Shown here: piece after piece, positions 20,410-33,059 of the stretch
Layout: each line of letters opens with the position of its first letter
Position numbering within the stretch: position 1 is the first letter of the stretch
Source of the DNA: Viola odorata
Lineage: Eukaryota > Streptophyta > Magnoliopsida > Malpighiales > Violaceae
NCBI GenBank assembly: GCA_963691705.1
Contig: OY829545.1
Span: 16,753,569-16,817,568 of the forward strand
Direction of reading: 5' to 3'
DNA length: 64,000 bases
Translations under genes and position numbers: made by a program
The notes under the pieces: model-generated
Told to the model about the DNA's origin: nothing
Databases searched by the model: none
The model's input: the letters and a program-made list of their open reading frames with translations, nothing else

Positions 20410-22545
20410 TCAAACATGTATATCTTCTACACTCCTAATCACTTCAGCCATGTCTAACCGTTCCGCGGGATTACTTTCAGCACAAGCTACGCCAATTCTG
20501 AGAAGTTGCACCATCTGATCCAGCGAACTCGCACTGTTCAGGATCTCTGGATCGATCAATTCCTGTTCTCTATTCTCCAAGCTCGCTTGGAAGGCCCACT
20601 GTACCACATCGGTCCCTCCTTTCCCATTGGCAAGATATTGAGATGGGAATTTTCCTGTCATCACTTCAAGAATGATGATTCCAAGACAATAGACATCTGC
20701 CTTAGGAGACACCTGTTGGTGCTGCACAAATTCTGGGGATTTATAAGCAAACATTGCCTGTGTAGCATAGCTGAGATTAGTCAGTGGATCAAGGGCATAG
20801 TCGGTGATCAAAGCCTCGTAACTATCGCTCAAAACAACATTGCTGGACTTGAGATTTCCATGGGGAAGCTCATAGGTTGCATACTCTGTGTGGAGAAAAT
20901 GCAATCCCTTTGCTATCCCTTTAATAATGTTCAGACGAGTCGGCCAATCGAGATCAGCATGGAAAGCTCCACGGTCACCTGAATAACATCCAATATTGTT
21001 CTCCAAATCAGGAATTGCATAAAAATATGGCAATCAAACATTTGACAAAGTAACAGGATGAATGACGTGAATCTGGGATGCCAAGATTTAGTTTTACAAG
21101 ATCTGAATGAACGGCAGCGCAATTCATGCAATTGAAGCAATTTTAACCTACGGTATTGGATCTTTGAACATGATTCCAATGGTAATGATAAGGTTTAAGA
21201 TGAAGAGAAGCAGTTACATACCGTGCAAGACATAAAGCAAGCTGCCTTTAGGCATGTATTCTGAGACTAACAGCTTCTCCTCCTTCCTGTAATGGTATGC
21301 CAATGGTGTCAAGATATTTTTGTGTGCAATCCTCCCAAACCGCCTCATTTCTGTATCAAAACCGTCTCTTCCAATCCTATTCATTTCCCTCATCCTCTTC
21401 ACCACCACCGATAATCCATTCGCCATAACCGCCTTATATGAAGACCCCAACCCACCATTCCCCATTACTTCTGCAGCTGCCTTCATCAAATCCTGTAATC
21501 CAAACATACCCATATCATGGTTAACCATGATCAAATCTCCCATGCCATGCCTGCTGGATCCCCTCTTCGAAGAGACACTCCCTCTTCGACTGGACTCGGA
21601 TGGCTTCTTAACTGGGACTTGCGTGCGCACCGTCGGGGTCACCTCATCAAAGCTTCTTTCTTTCCTCAAGACACTAAAGTCATCATCGCTTTGCCTCTTC
21701 CTTGCAGAAATGACAGAGGCCAAAACCAATACTCCCATCACTGCAATTACTACCACTCCAATTACCATTCTTGAACCATTACCTTCTCCTGAAGGTACCT
21801 GGACAGCAGAAGAAGATTCTGGGGACGGTGTTTCCATTTCGGAGCAATCCTTGTCGAGTGGTTTTCCGCAGAGCGCATTGTTTCCTGCAAATGACTTAGC
21901 ACTCTGTGTAGATAGCCTCTCAGGGATTTCCCCTTCGAGATCATTGTTAGAGACATCAAAGGAGGTCAACTTTTGTTTTGAAGGTGGGATGGGTCCTGAG
22001 AAATGGTTGTATTCAAGATGGAGCTCAAAAAGAAGAGGTATCTGCATCACTGAAGGTGGAATATTTCCAGAGAAGTTGTTATTAGAAAGCCACACTTTCT
22101 TTAAAGATCCCATAGTGGTAAAGAAATCACTTGCTATGTCACCAGAAAACTTATTGTAAGATAACAGGAGTGATTTCAATTTACCAAGTTTGTTGAATTC
22201 TGGGATTGGACCTGAGAATGAATTGTTTGTAAAACTTATAGTTCTAAGAGAATGAAGCTCATGTAATGCATCAATATTTATTGTTCCTGATAGCCCTAAG
22301 TCAGAGAGATGAAGACCCGTGATGACGCCACCAAGACAAATGACACCGACCCATTTTTTTGCACAAGGAGAGGAATTTGCATCCCAATTGTTCAATGCAC
22401 CAGCATGGTTTAAAGAATTCTTGAGTTGGAGGAGAGAATCAGTTTCTGTTGCAGAATGTGACAGATGAGGAAAAGAGAGGGTGGCAATGGAGACCGCTAG
22501 GAGAAGGTGAACAGCGACCATTGCTGGGCCGGAAAGATGGTGCAT
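20410..22545 (-). CDS. Pollen receptor-like kinase (PRK3 type), LRR-RLK subfamily III
   Basis: Two exons, 21222-22545 and 20410-20978, joined at LHG|DRG, give 630 residues. Order: signal peptide (AVHLLLAVSIATLSF), LRR N-cap with WDANSSPC, about five leucine-rich repeats (residues 75-215), a CG...C pair closing the ectodomain, one membrane helix (260-281), a Ser/Arg-rich juxtamembrane stretch, then the kinase domain (from about 347). The glycine loop (GNGGLGSSY) and VVVKRM lysine are present. The catalytic loop is HGNLKSSN instead of HRD and DFG is replaced by DYA, so it is probably a weak or inactive kinase, as in other PRKs. PRKs act at the pollen tube plasma membrane with ROP-GEFs. An alternative start is Met9. 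Confidence 0.92.
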
Positions 22546-23365
22546 TTCCGGAGGGAAACCAGCCGCTGTTCGGAGAGATTTTCTGTCTCCCTGAGGTTCT
22601 TCCGTAGAGGTTTAATGCGTGTTTTTTTGTTCGATTTGAATTTGAGAAGGTGGTGTGTCATGTTGGTGTGCGCGTGTATGGTAGTTGGTGATGGCGTGAA
22701 GAATTACATAAGGATTCTAAGAATAGAAAATGTAGATGAGGAAATAGAGAGTGGGGGAGAGAGTTTATGGGATTGTCAATGAGGGAGAGGTATGCAACTA
22801 CTGTTGACCTTGTCAATACAGGTCTCCAATTTTAACTGTAATGAATTGGCAAAACTAGCTATAATATCTCACCTCCCTAAATTCAGCAATTATCCATTCC
22901 AAACTCAGCATTTGGAGGTCATCACAGTTGCTCTAAAACAAGCATTGATATACTAACTAAATATGGAATCTGCAACATTTCTTTAGGCTCCATAAATGGA
23001 GGTGTGCAACCAAAGTGGTCATCACAAAAATCAAGTCTGTTGTTCCTACCATCATCCTCTAGCTATGCCTATCTCGAGAAGTCAAATAAACATCATGAAA
23101 GCGAATATATAAGGGGAATTGTGTCATTGTCTGCCATGGATATTACCTGAGCTGAAATGTTACGAAAACGAATCATGAAAAGCAAATATATAACCACTAA
23201 AAATGAAAACATAAAGAAAAGATGAATATATAGGCTGAAACCTTTGGTATTTACAATACTCTGCATCATAACAGAAATCACAGAATTTACATGATATATA
23301 AATGCTGGCTCTCTCTAGTACCTCTGTAATTTCTTCCTCGCAGCAATCAACTCGATCATACGTAC
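22546..23365. other. PRK promoter and LHCA6 3' flank
   Basis: No gene is seen. The left part carries the receptor-kinase leader, and the right part is AT-rich downstream sequence of LHCA6. Confidence 0.5.
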
Positions 23366-24594
23366 TTAATATGACCCTGATGTGAAAGCCTGCAACCATG
23401 AAATGCATGTTAATTATAAAAAAGTGATTTTTTTATACTAAATTTATGGTGACTGAGTACAGTGAGGTCAAGAATTACCGAAAATATGTTGCAATGACCA
23501 GGATCTGCAATGTGAGCCAACAAGTTGTCAATGGGATCTTGTCCAGTATAAATGGCCTGGAAGCAGAACCCAACAAAAGCTAACATGGCAAGACGCCCGT
23601 TTTTAATCTCTTTAGTTCTCAACACCATTACAGGTTCCGGGGAACCCCGACCCCAATTGACAGGATCAAACCATATGCCACCAGGATATCCAACATCCAC
23701 CTTTGGTTTAGTTATGTGTGGTAGGTCCGGCTGGGGATCGACACACCCTGGTTTAATGATATCTGCCCACCTTCTACCCTCAGCCCAACCCATCAAAACT
23801 AACTGCATTACAAACAAGGTAGTAGGATCTGCAAAGTATTCTTGAGCACCAGCATCGAACCAATTGAAATTGTCAATGAGGCCTATTTTTTCAAGCCATT
23901 CAGGTATTAGAATCCCTGACACACCAAGCATAGCCCATCTGCTGTGCATCAGCTCGGCTTGCGCAAACCATTTAAGCAGCTCAGGATCAGACCCTAAAAC
24001 GCATTATACATATCAAGTAAACATTCATTTCAAAGAACTAAAACAGCCTTGAAAGCAACTACAGTAAAGGGCATACCTAATCCGAGTGGGTCGAAGCCAA
24101 AATCACCCGGAAGGCTACAATTAGTCAAACAAAAAGGTAAAGAAAATATATTAGGAAACTGCTCCTAATGCAAGTTATCACAAACCATAAGAATTTCAAA
24201 ATATAGAGGGGGCATGGCTAATGCAATGTACCTTCCATCAAGCCATTCAGGAGGTGAACTACCAGGGAACCACAATGGCCTGTCAGGAGGGAGTGGTTCA
24301 CATACACTTGACACCCCTTTTGTTGCATTCACTCTACCTTTAAACTGTTCGCTTGTTGGGATCCTTAAAAGGTCAAATCTGTGTGGAACATAACTGCGTA
24401 TTTTGTCAGCAAAAGTAGAGAAAATCATCAAACATTATGAAAGCACCAAACATTTAGTCGTGCAATTACAATCTACATTTTTGTCTGAAACAAAATGGTG
24501 TTTTGGAAGAACAGAGAAGGGGAAACAGAAATAACCATTACCTAGTTCTGGTTGGGAGGCTTGATAATGAAGTAGAAGCAATGTTGAGAGCCAT
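23366..24594 (-). CDS. LHCA6: LHCA6, photosystem I-type chlorophyll a/b-binding protein
   Basis: Five exons: 24542-24594, 24232-24393, 24077-24114, 23479-23993 and 23366-23389; 263 residues. The first exon codes only for the start of the chloroplast transit peptide ([17 protein letters not shown]) and the last for AFTSGSY. The mature part has the LHCI signature [20 protein letters not shown] and both chlorophyll-binding helices with their Glu/Arg pairs (ELMHSRWAM and EIKNGRLAM). Blocks such as [25 protein letters not shown] and ADPGHCNIF fit LHCA6 better than LHCA2. LHCA6 sits in thylakoids and helps link photosystem I to the NDH complex for cyclic electron flow. The gene is followed on the same strand by PRK and COQ9. 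Confidence 0.92.
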
Positions 24595-25019
24595 GAGAGA
24601 CCAAACCCAAAAGTACCCAAAAGCTCTTGACTTGTTTACTTCGGCTATTTGGTGGCCTGACTGCCGAGTTTAGCAGTTTTCTTTGCTTATCCAGTTTGAG
24701 GAGAAAATGGTGTAGAACAAATACAAGAGCCAATAGTAGCTTGACATGTAAAGGATTGGACAGTTTGGGCATACCCTTTTACTTTTACGCCCACTATATA
24801 TCTTTTTATTAAAAATTTAAAATGAGAGCAATTTAAACCCAATACTTACACAAACACGAACCATTAACCAACTTCTTCAATTTTTTTATAATTTTTTATA
24901 ACCATTAAGTTTGATTCAGACCCAATAACAGATCCTCGCTTCAGTCCAAACTCATGTACCAAATGGAAAAATTGTTGTAAATGTATAGATGGGTGGTACT
25001 CTCTTATAGTTAAAAAATA
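24595..25019. other. LHCA6 promoter region
   Basis: AT-rich upstream sequence of LHCA6 with no recognisable gene. A MITE begins at 25020. Confidence 0.5.
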
Positions 25020-25700
25020 CTCTCTGTCCATAAATAATGGACTCGAGGGAGTGATTCACACAGATTAAGAAATTTACTGTAACCTTCTTCTTCCTTTTTT
25101 CATGCATTTTCTTTCTTCCTCTCTCTCTTTTCTTTCTTTCTTCTTCTGTCCAAAAAATACTCCCTCTATCATCGTTTCCTATTCTCACCTCCGCCGCAGA
25201 AAGGAGCGGAAGGTCGTCTCGAGTTGGGAGCAGGTGGAACGGCATCAATCGGACCACCCACGCGCCGCCAACAGAAGCCGGAGCTTCTGCCACTCCACCA
25301 CGCGCCGCCACTCGCCGGCGCGTCCAGTCTTCGATCCGACCGCCACCACCCTTGTTTTGCTCGCCTCGTCATTTTCGGCAAGAATCTATGGTCGCCTTCG
25401 TGATCTTTTCGTCCAAACTTGTTTTATTTTGCATTTGAAAATGGAGGAGGAGAGATGAGAAGCCTAACACCTTCTCTGCTTTTGCTGGACACTTCTTTTC
25501 CATGTTTTATTTTTCATTTAAAATGTGGCCCTTTCAGTTTTTAATTTCTCTTTTTTGCCCCGTATAGTGCAAAAAACGACGAGTCGTTTGAGGGTAATTT
25601 TGACAAAACACAAACAAAGTGGACACAAATGCCAATGACGTCAATTAAAAAAGGACACGATTTTTGGGCTAAAACGTCTATTATTTATGGACAGAGGGAG
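25020..25700. mobile_element. Stowaway-like MITE, 681 bp, carrying a GC-rich insert
   Basis: Ends are inverted repeats, CTCTCTGTCCATAAATAATG on the left and the complement of CTCCCTCTGTCCATAAATAA on the right, flanked by TA on both sides. Stowaway MITEs start CTCCCTC and duplicate TA. At 681 bp this one is long. Its middle (about 25180-25390) is much richer in G+C than its surroundings and may be a captured genomic piece. No family was recognised in it. Confidence 0.75.
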
Positions 25701-25846
25701 TAGTTAAGTTTCGAATTCAAATTTTTTATTTTATAATTCCTATCTACGATGGAAAAGATATATTATTTATATTTCTGATTATCTTCTCGATTGAAAATAA
25801 TTTTATTGAATATTTTTTGAATCCTTAAAGTAGCTCTTCCAATATA

Positions 25847-26072
25847 CTCCCTCTGTCCTTTATTAATAGATGCTTTCACTATTTGCACGCATATCAAGAA
25901 GGTCGAATGACTCACTATTTGAGATAATTTTGCCCTGAATTTTTTCTCGGACGTACGTTAATCCTACGTTAGAAAAAAAGTACGAATTTTTTTGGGATCA
26001 AATAGTGAGTCATCCGCCCTCTTGAGATGCGCACCAGAGCAGTACACATCTATTAAAAAAGGACGGAGAGAG
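25847..26072. mobile_element. Stowaway-like MITE, 226 bp
   Basis: Inverted ends CTCCCTCTGTCC and CTCTCTCCGTCC, with TA at 25845-25846 and 26073-26074. The interior is largely self-complementary (GAATGACTCACTATTTGA against CAAATAGTGAGTCATC). It is closely related to the element at 56445-56677. Confidence 0.88.
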
Positions 26073-27218
26073 TATTTTATTTCATTCTTCTTCTTTTTTT
26101 CATTTCATTTCAATTTCTCCTGTATATCCTTCCTACCCTTTCTTCTTAGGAGACTACCATTTGCTACCTCTTTTTTATTTAATTTTAATAGCTAAAAAAG
26201 TTGCCTATAGCATTTGTGAAAGAACTATACATGTTCAAGGGCACGGAAACATAGTTTTAGAGTTTGGACAGAACATAAGTCTTCTAAACTGTCACGGTTA
26301 ATGTAATTAATCTGGAAACCAGCCATTAAATCAATAACATATCAGTAATCACAGACATAGTTACATTACAGTCAACAACCAGGTAAGATTATTACAATAG
26401 TATAGTTCTTCTATTTTATTTGTTAATTTTTTTTTTTTTTTAATGGAAGTGCTCAACACAGATTGCAACTCTCCACCAGTCTAAAATAGCCTAATTACCC
26501 ACTACTTCCCTCCTAATCTACCTTACAAGTTACAACCCAGCAAAGAACTCATTTCTTTGGCTTCTGATCTTTAAATTAGATAAATAAACGGTGTGAGTAT
26601 TTCGACAATTTTATATTTTATATAAAATTTATAATTTAACCGTTTAAAGTAGTTATCATTTGGACCCATTTTATATTTTTTTAACTTAAAAATAAAACTA
26701 ATTCATATGTGATGGACTCAAAATAGTTCACGTAAAAAAAAAAACTTAATTCTTTTTTTTTTTTGTGAAATGCATCATACTACATATTAGGAGATCTGGT
26801 TGAAAAAAGAACTATTCCCATCTTTGCGGCAAACTTTTTCTTAGGATAAACAGAACACATCCAAAATTAATTCAATGAAAGAATTGAGAAAAGAGAGAAA
26901 AAAATAAATTTAACCACTATTCCCCCCAACGTGTCATCGTCAAAGCCTGCAGATCAAAACTCCCTACAGTAACACTAGTTCTCAACAAAAATCCTAAATT
27001 GCAAAATATTGCAACAAACCAGAAGTGCAAACACAAACCTCTTAAAACCTTCAAATGCACTCCATCTTCACCCTCCACCCACTCTTCTTCCCTGAAAGCG
27101 CCATCTCCAAATCCCAACTTCCACATTAAACTCACCAACCAAAACCCACATCAAAGTTCCAAGCTTTATTCCTGCTGCCATTTCATTTCCATTCCCGTTT
27201 TCCGATTTGTTGTCAACG
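26073..27218. other. GH28 gene promoter and spacer
   Basis: AT-rich spacer with no other gene. 27050-27210 is CT-rich and probably the GH28 leader. Confidence 0.5.
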
Positions 27219-30200
27219 ATGTTAGAAACTCTGCCGCAGGGTCGGTTTCAGTGCCAAAGATTGGAACTTAAGCGCCATGTCTCTTCGTTTCTGTCTTCAC
27301 ACAAGACCCTTTTCACCGTTTTGTGGATCGCGGCTTTTGTATCAGTGTTCATGTGGCAGCACCATTCGGTGGGCGGAGGTGGGTTTCGGTTGTTCTGGTG
27401 GGGGGCTGTTCGGCCGATGCCAAAGCTAAGACCAGTGGCGTTCAATTTGACGGATTTTGGAGGAGTTGGCGATGGGGTCACTGTAAATACGGCGGCGTTT
27501 GAGAGGGCGATTTTGGCTATTTCCAAGCTTGGGAAGAGAGGAGGTGGACAGCTTAATGTGCCTCCCGGGAGATGGCTTACGGCACCGTTTAATCTAACTA
27601 GTCATATGACACTGTTTCTCGCTGAAGATGCTGTTATATTGGGCATTCAGGTTAGTTGGGATTGTTTTACTTTCCTTTTTTGTATAAGTTCTGTTGGATT
27701 GAATGTTTTGTGTCAATGAAGATTTAGATGCATAAGAAGAGAACAAGGTCTGATGGGTTGAGTTCTTTGGGATTTTGAATGGACTTGTTCTTGGCAGTCT
27801 CAACTATTCGTTTTGTTTTTTTTTCTTCCTTTTTTGGTTCTTATATCTAATTCTGTTCTTAAAAAATTGTATGTGGATTGTTAACTTGGCTGAGATCTGC
27901 TGCTTCTATCTGTTCATCATGTCAATGTTCTAGTCTCCATCTGGAGTTACTATATCCGAACTTTGTGGGATTAGAATTGGTCTGTTAACCATGGAATCCT
28001 GCATATCTACTGTTGTATAGCCATATTATTTGGTGAGAGGCAGGGACACTGGGGGAGGGGATTTGTGGTATGAGAGTGGAATTTGGAGGAACAGGTGTGT
28101 AGAAGTATATGCCTTAGTAATAAAATTTAAGTTCACAAACTTGCATGGACTTTCTAGTATGCAAAACAGGAGGATTTGGACCTTGCTTTAAGTCATATCT
28201 TAACATTTGAGAAAAAACAGGGGGTTATTGCTTATTTCGGTTCTACCACTTCTGTATGTTAACAGGATGAGAAGTATTGGCCACTAATGCCTCCATTGCC
28301 TTCGTATGGGTACGGGAGAGAGCACATGGGACCACGATATGGGAGTTTAATCCATGGTCAAAATCTGAGAGATGTTGTCATAACAGGTTAGTTGATTCCA
28401 CATTCTTCAATCCCAGAAGGGCTCCAAAGCACATTTAAAAGTTGTCCAATGAATTTCAAAGATGTTTAAGTAAAGTGTGCCATACAAAATGTTAGAAGAC
28501 CCAAAGTATGCAATTTCTCTGCAAAACTTGGTAGTTGCCCGTCTCTCCTCTCCTTTGGACCTTCAACTTACTTGTTTTGCATCCCTCCTTTAGCTGCTTG
28601 AACTGCCAACAAAAGTTAATTAATACAACTGTGCTACCGGTTGATTGTATTTTTCATATCTGCTCTGAAATATAGCAATGTAGTCAATAGTTGTAAGTCA
28701 TAATATGGAACACGTGTTGTTAGCTCTTACAGTAGTTGGTAACTGTTAGTTGAGATAGAAGGTAGGTGACCCTAGCTCAACTCTGGATGTTATAGCAAAT
28801 ATTGAGTGCATTGGACTACCCAATGATTAGCTTAATCTCATTCTACTTTATGTTTTCTCTGACCAACAGGACACAATGGCACAATAGATGGACAGGGTCA
28901 AACATGGTGGAAGAAGTATCGCCAGAAGCTTCTCAACCACACAAGGGGTCCCCTTGTGCAAATAATGTGGTCAAGTGACATTGTGATTACTAACATCACG
29001 TTACGTGATTCCCCATTTTGGACACTCCACCCATATGACTGCAAGAACGTAACAATTAGGAATGTGACAATTTTTGCTCCAATATTGGAGGCGCCAAATA
29101 CAGATGGAATTGATCCAGGTTAGTATTTTTTTGTCCAGGTAATTGGTCATGCTTAAATGGCCAATCTTTGACCGCAAGTACTGATTAGCCACTTTATTGA
29201 TCTTACCCAAGATTTTTGGCTCAAGCCCTTTTAATCAGATGGGCTACCAATGTGTTAATCTTGCTGTCGTGAGAAAGGGTAAACATGAGAGGAAAAAATG
29301 GATTGATAACTATAGGGTGTTGGGGATATTGTTTATAATAATAGAAGGTTATCTGTTTTAGTTTCCTAACTCACTGAATGAGATGAATGAGATGCGCTGG
29401 GGATTGGGATTGGGTGCCAGGTATCATGGAGAGATGATGAGACGGTTCATTGCTATTTTTTGGATGGATCAAATTTTTGAACTTTAGTACTGAACTTTGA
29501 ACTTATTGTCATTTTAGTTTTTGCAATATTCTTGCATACCTTCAAACTAATCTCAGTCTAGTATATTCGTAAATTGTGGGTATATTGGTATCATCGTTGC
29601 TGTCATTGAACTACTACAGTAAAATGATATGTATACTTTTTCCCCTTTTGATGTAAGAACTAAGGACATTATCATGCTGTAATCATAGTAAATATGAATA
29701 GCAAAACAGTGATAATTCAATACCCTTAATTATATTGGCTAAGTTCGCAGTACATGCCTCTGTCCACTCCAAATATTACTGCTCTAGTTATATGATTGAC
29801 TTATTGAGAGTAAAAAGATATTTGTAAGCAATTCTTCTACCATGCTAAATATGACAGACTTCAAATTTGTTTGGCACAAACAGATTCATGTGAGGATATG
29901 GTAATAGAAGACTGTTACATAAGTGTGGGTGATGATGGGATTGCAATAAAGAGTGGCTGGGATCAGTATGGAATTAGTTACGGTCGACCCTCAAAGAATA
30001 TTCTCATCCGTAACCTTGTAGTTCGCTCCATGGTCAGGTGAAATCTCCTTCATAATTTGCCTCCAACTCGGTGCATGTTTGTTGCAATGTTCTTGTTACA
30101 TAGTACTGAAAAATGTTTACAATTGCATTCTTGTGGGACTTCTCATCTTCATGCCCGATACATTGCATAATGATGAATTTCGATTCGATGTCTACCTCTA

Positions 30201-31240
30201 GGCATCTTCTTTTTTACCGACTAAACCTTTTAATGTGTGCATGAATCTGCAAGTCCCTTTGTTGTTTGTGTGTGCACATGCACTCCAGAGAGAGAAATCA
30301 CCACTTGCATCAGAAGCAAACCTTGTCTCTCTTTTTTTTCCATTTCAAAGTAGGAAGGCAGGAAAAATTATTCTGTTGTGCCAAGCATGCATAAACTAAC
30401 ATGAAGGGAACTTGTGACCTTTCTTGGGGGGGAAAAAAAGCCTTTTACCAGTTTTATCAATCTTGGCAGGCTGTTTGCCTTCAGTTTTGGCCCTTTATTT
30501 TGACTGGTTTTTAGTGCGGATCAAAACTTCATTTAAGAGAAACTGCAGTAGCTGGACTGATGGAGCAGACAAGCAACCTTGATCTGTCACCATTTGGCTT
30601 GATTCATGGATCATAAGCAGTTACTATTATCAGATTATGCCTGTCAGTCGTACTAGATTTGTATGTTACTATTAAGGTACTAACTCATGTCCATCCTTCT
30701 GAACTTTGCAACAGTGCTGGTATCTCAATTGGCAGTGAGATGTCAGGTGGGGTGTCAAATGTGACAGTGGAGAATCTCCACGTGTGGAACTCAAGGCGTG
30801 GAGTTCGGATAAAGACTGCCCCTGGAAGAGGGGCATATGTTCGACATATAACCTACCGGAATGTAACATTTGATGATGTCCGAGTTGGAATTGTCATCAA
30901 GACAGATTACAATGAACACCCTGATGGAGGTTATGATCCAAAGGCTCTTCCAATACTGAGGGACATAAGTTTCACTGGTATCTATGGTCAGGGAGTTCGT
31001 GTGCCCGTTCGGATGCACGGGAGTGAAGAAATTCCAGTAAGGAATGTAACTTTCCGAGATATGTCAGTCGGACTATCGTATAAGAAGAAGCATATATTCC
31101 AATGCGCCTTTGTTCAAGGTCGAGTAATAGGCACCATCTTCCCTGCTCCGTGTGAGAACCTTGATCTGTATGATGAGCAAGAACGACTCGTTAAGCGCTC
31201 AGCCTCCCAAAACTTGACAGACATAGATTACGACTTCTGA
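27219..31240 (+). CDS. GH28 pectin lyase-fold (polygalacturonase-like) protein with membrane anchor
   Basis: Five exons: 27219-27650, 28266-28386, 28870-29118, 29884-30037 and 30715-31240; 493 residues. The second ATG of the open frame (27219) is chosen because MLETLPQGRF matches the family start. Residues 31-47 form a likely signal anchor. GH28 motifs follow: NTDGIDP (about 261-267), GDDGIAIKSG (283-292) and RIKTAPGRG (350-358). The third GH28 motif, usually GHGxSIGS, is SAGISIGS, so its histidine is absent, as I recall for this plant subgroup. The likely substrate is homogalacturonan in the wall or secretory system, but activity is unproven. It resembles Arabidopsis At1g19170 as remembered. 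Confidence 0.9.
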
Positions 31241-31313
31241 CAAAGCAAGATCAATCCTTCTGGAGGTGACATCGATACGGCTAATCTTTCTTTTCCTTTT
31301 CGGCTTGTTGTCC

Positions 31314-31314
<1 letters not shown>

Positions 31315-31344
<30 letters not shown>
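31315..31344. repeat. Homopolymer of 30 C downstream of the GH28 gene
   Basis: A pure poly-C run about 75 bases after the stop codon, probably in the 3' untranslated region. The real length is uncertain. Confidence 0.9.
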
Positions 31345-32355
31345 AGCGTATATAGGAATCTTTTTTTAGTTCATACATTTCGGGAGGTTACTCAACATGC
31401 ATATTATGTTTTTTCACAAAATGTGCAATTTTCTCCAATCTCCAACCTTTTCTATCCTTGAAATTAGCAACTTTAGGTATGTACCTTTGTCTGTGTACTA
31501 TCAAGTCGTGTAATGCATTGCGGATATTTTTAAATACACCGAGTGTACATTCGTCCGTTTTCTTTTTGATGGCCTTTACATGGATTAAACGACAGGCTGG
31601 AGCATCGGGTTTGACTTATCTTTTTCAGTTTTCTTAAACCTCAAATTTTCTAAGGGCAAAAAGGCAGTTGATGAATGATGATGTCTGATAAATTTATTTG
31701 TCAACCAACCTTATTAATCAACGAAATTAGTACAATTAATTATCTTAATTAAGTGTGACGGAGCTCATGACTTCGGTTTACCTGTCGTTTTCTCTCTCCT
31801 TTCTTTGATAGAGCCTCATAAGTCATAAGTCATATGTTACTAATTTAGTAATAAAAAATAATTGACGTGTACTTGCTTCAAGTGTACTTGTTTTGTTAAA
31901 CTCTTTGACGGAGTGGTTGACCAGGCATCTAGTTTACAAAAGACTGAATCCAATATGTTGACAGAAACATCCATAGCATTTGCATATGTATTTGTTCTTT
32001 AATTAATTAGATTAGAAATCTTAACAATATTTAAATCAAAGGTGGACTTCTCAATTATCCTTAATTAACAAATTAAAACAACCATTTTGTCATTAGTGTT
32101 TAATTAAAGAATTCCACCAAGTGGGTAATGTTGTAAATTTGCAGAATGCAAGGGTGTTTCCTTTTAAGCCAGTGTCATAACCGACACGCAGAGCACGTGG
32201 GTGATTGGGGACTAGTAACAGCACGCTCCTAGAGTCCATGTTCTGTGACCATTAAAACTGTAAGTCACGGGCGGGCTGTGACCGTCCGTTACGTGGGCGG
32301 GTGGACCAGAAGATTATATCATAAGGACATCAGACGGACAGACATGTGGTCTCAT
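31345..32355. other. GH28 3' flank
   Basis: AT-rich DNA without a recognised gene or RNA. Confidence 0.5.
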
Positions 32356-32560
32356 AATCTCATTAAGTTACGCCACTGTTAGATTCTCACAGTCACAGCA
32401 GAGGTGACCGTCGCCACCGGCGCCATAGATTTCCAGGCAAAAGAAGTGGGGATATTTTAATAATCTCATTAAGTTACGCCACTGTTAGATTCTGACAGCA
32501 GAGGTGACCGTCACCACCGGCGCCATAGATTTCCAGGCAAAAGAAGTGGGGATATTTTAA
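32356..32560. repeat. 106-bp tandem duplication
   Basis: Two copies beginning AATCTCATTAAGTTACGCCA (32356 and 32462) with only small differences, including a 6-base deletion in the second. It lies in the spacer before the Harbinger element. Confidence 0.85.
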
Positions 32561-33059
32561 CGTCACCATCACTATCACCATTTCAAAGAAGTGTTTAGCA
32601 TTAGTTGAGTCGACATAAATGGGAACGCGTGAGAATCTTGTAGTGTAGCAGTAGCCAAGCAAGCATCTCTCTCTTTCTTGATAAAGACTACTACAAATTC
32701 CTTACGCGCATTTACTAGCGTTTCCCACGTGGCTATTGTTTGGTGGTGGACCAACGAAACGTCCACCTGCTGCTTTTCTTAGGCCCCGTTTACCTCAGAG
32801 AATTTCCCAGGAAATTCTCCAGTTTTTTGAAAACTGGACTTTTTTTTCGAAAACGCGTTTACTTCGCGCTATTTTCATTTCTGTTTTCGAAACGAAAATT
32901 TTCAGATTGAAAACTCATGTGTAAGTTTTGAGAACACCCCAAAATTTGTTTTCAAAATTTTTAACTCAACCAAGCATAAAGCTAAAAACTCGGTTTTCAT
33001 TTTGAAACATTAATGAAACTTTTTTTAATACCATTATACCCTTCTCATCAAATGGTCGA

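Noticed and set aside
21320..22159. A 279-codon plus-strand open frame
   Set aside because: Antisense of the PRK first exon, whose minus-strand frame has clear LRR and kinase domains.
24542..24772. Minus-strand frame MPKLSNPLHVKLLL around LHCA6 exon 1
   Set aside because: The real transit peptide MALNIAST begins at 24594 in another frame and splices correctly to exon 2.
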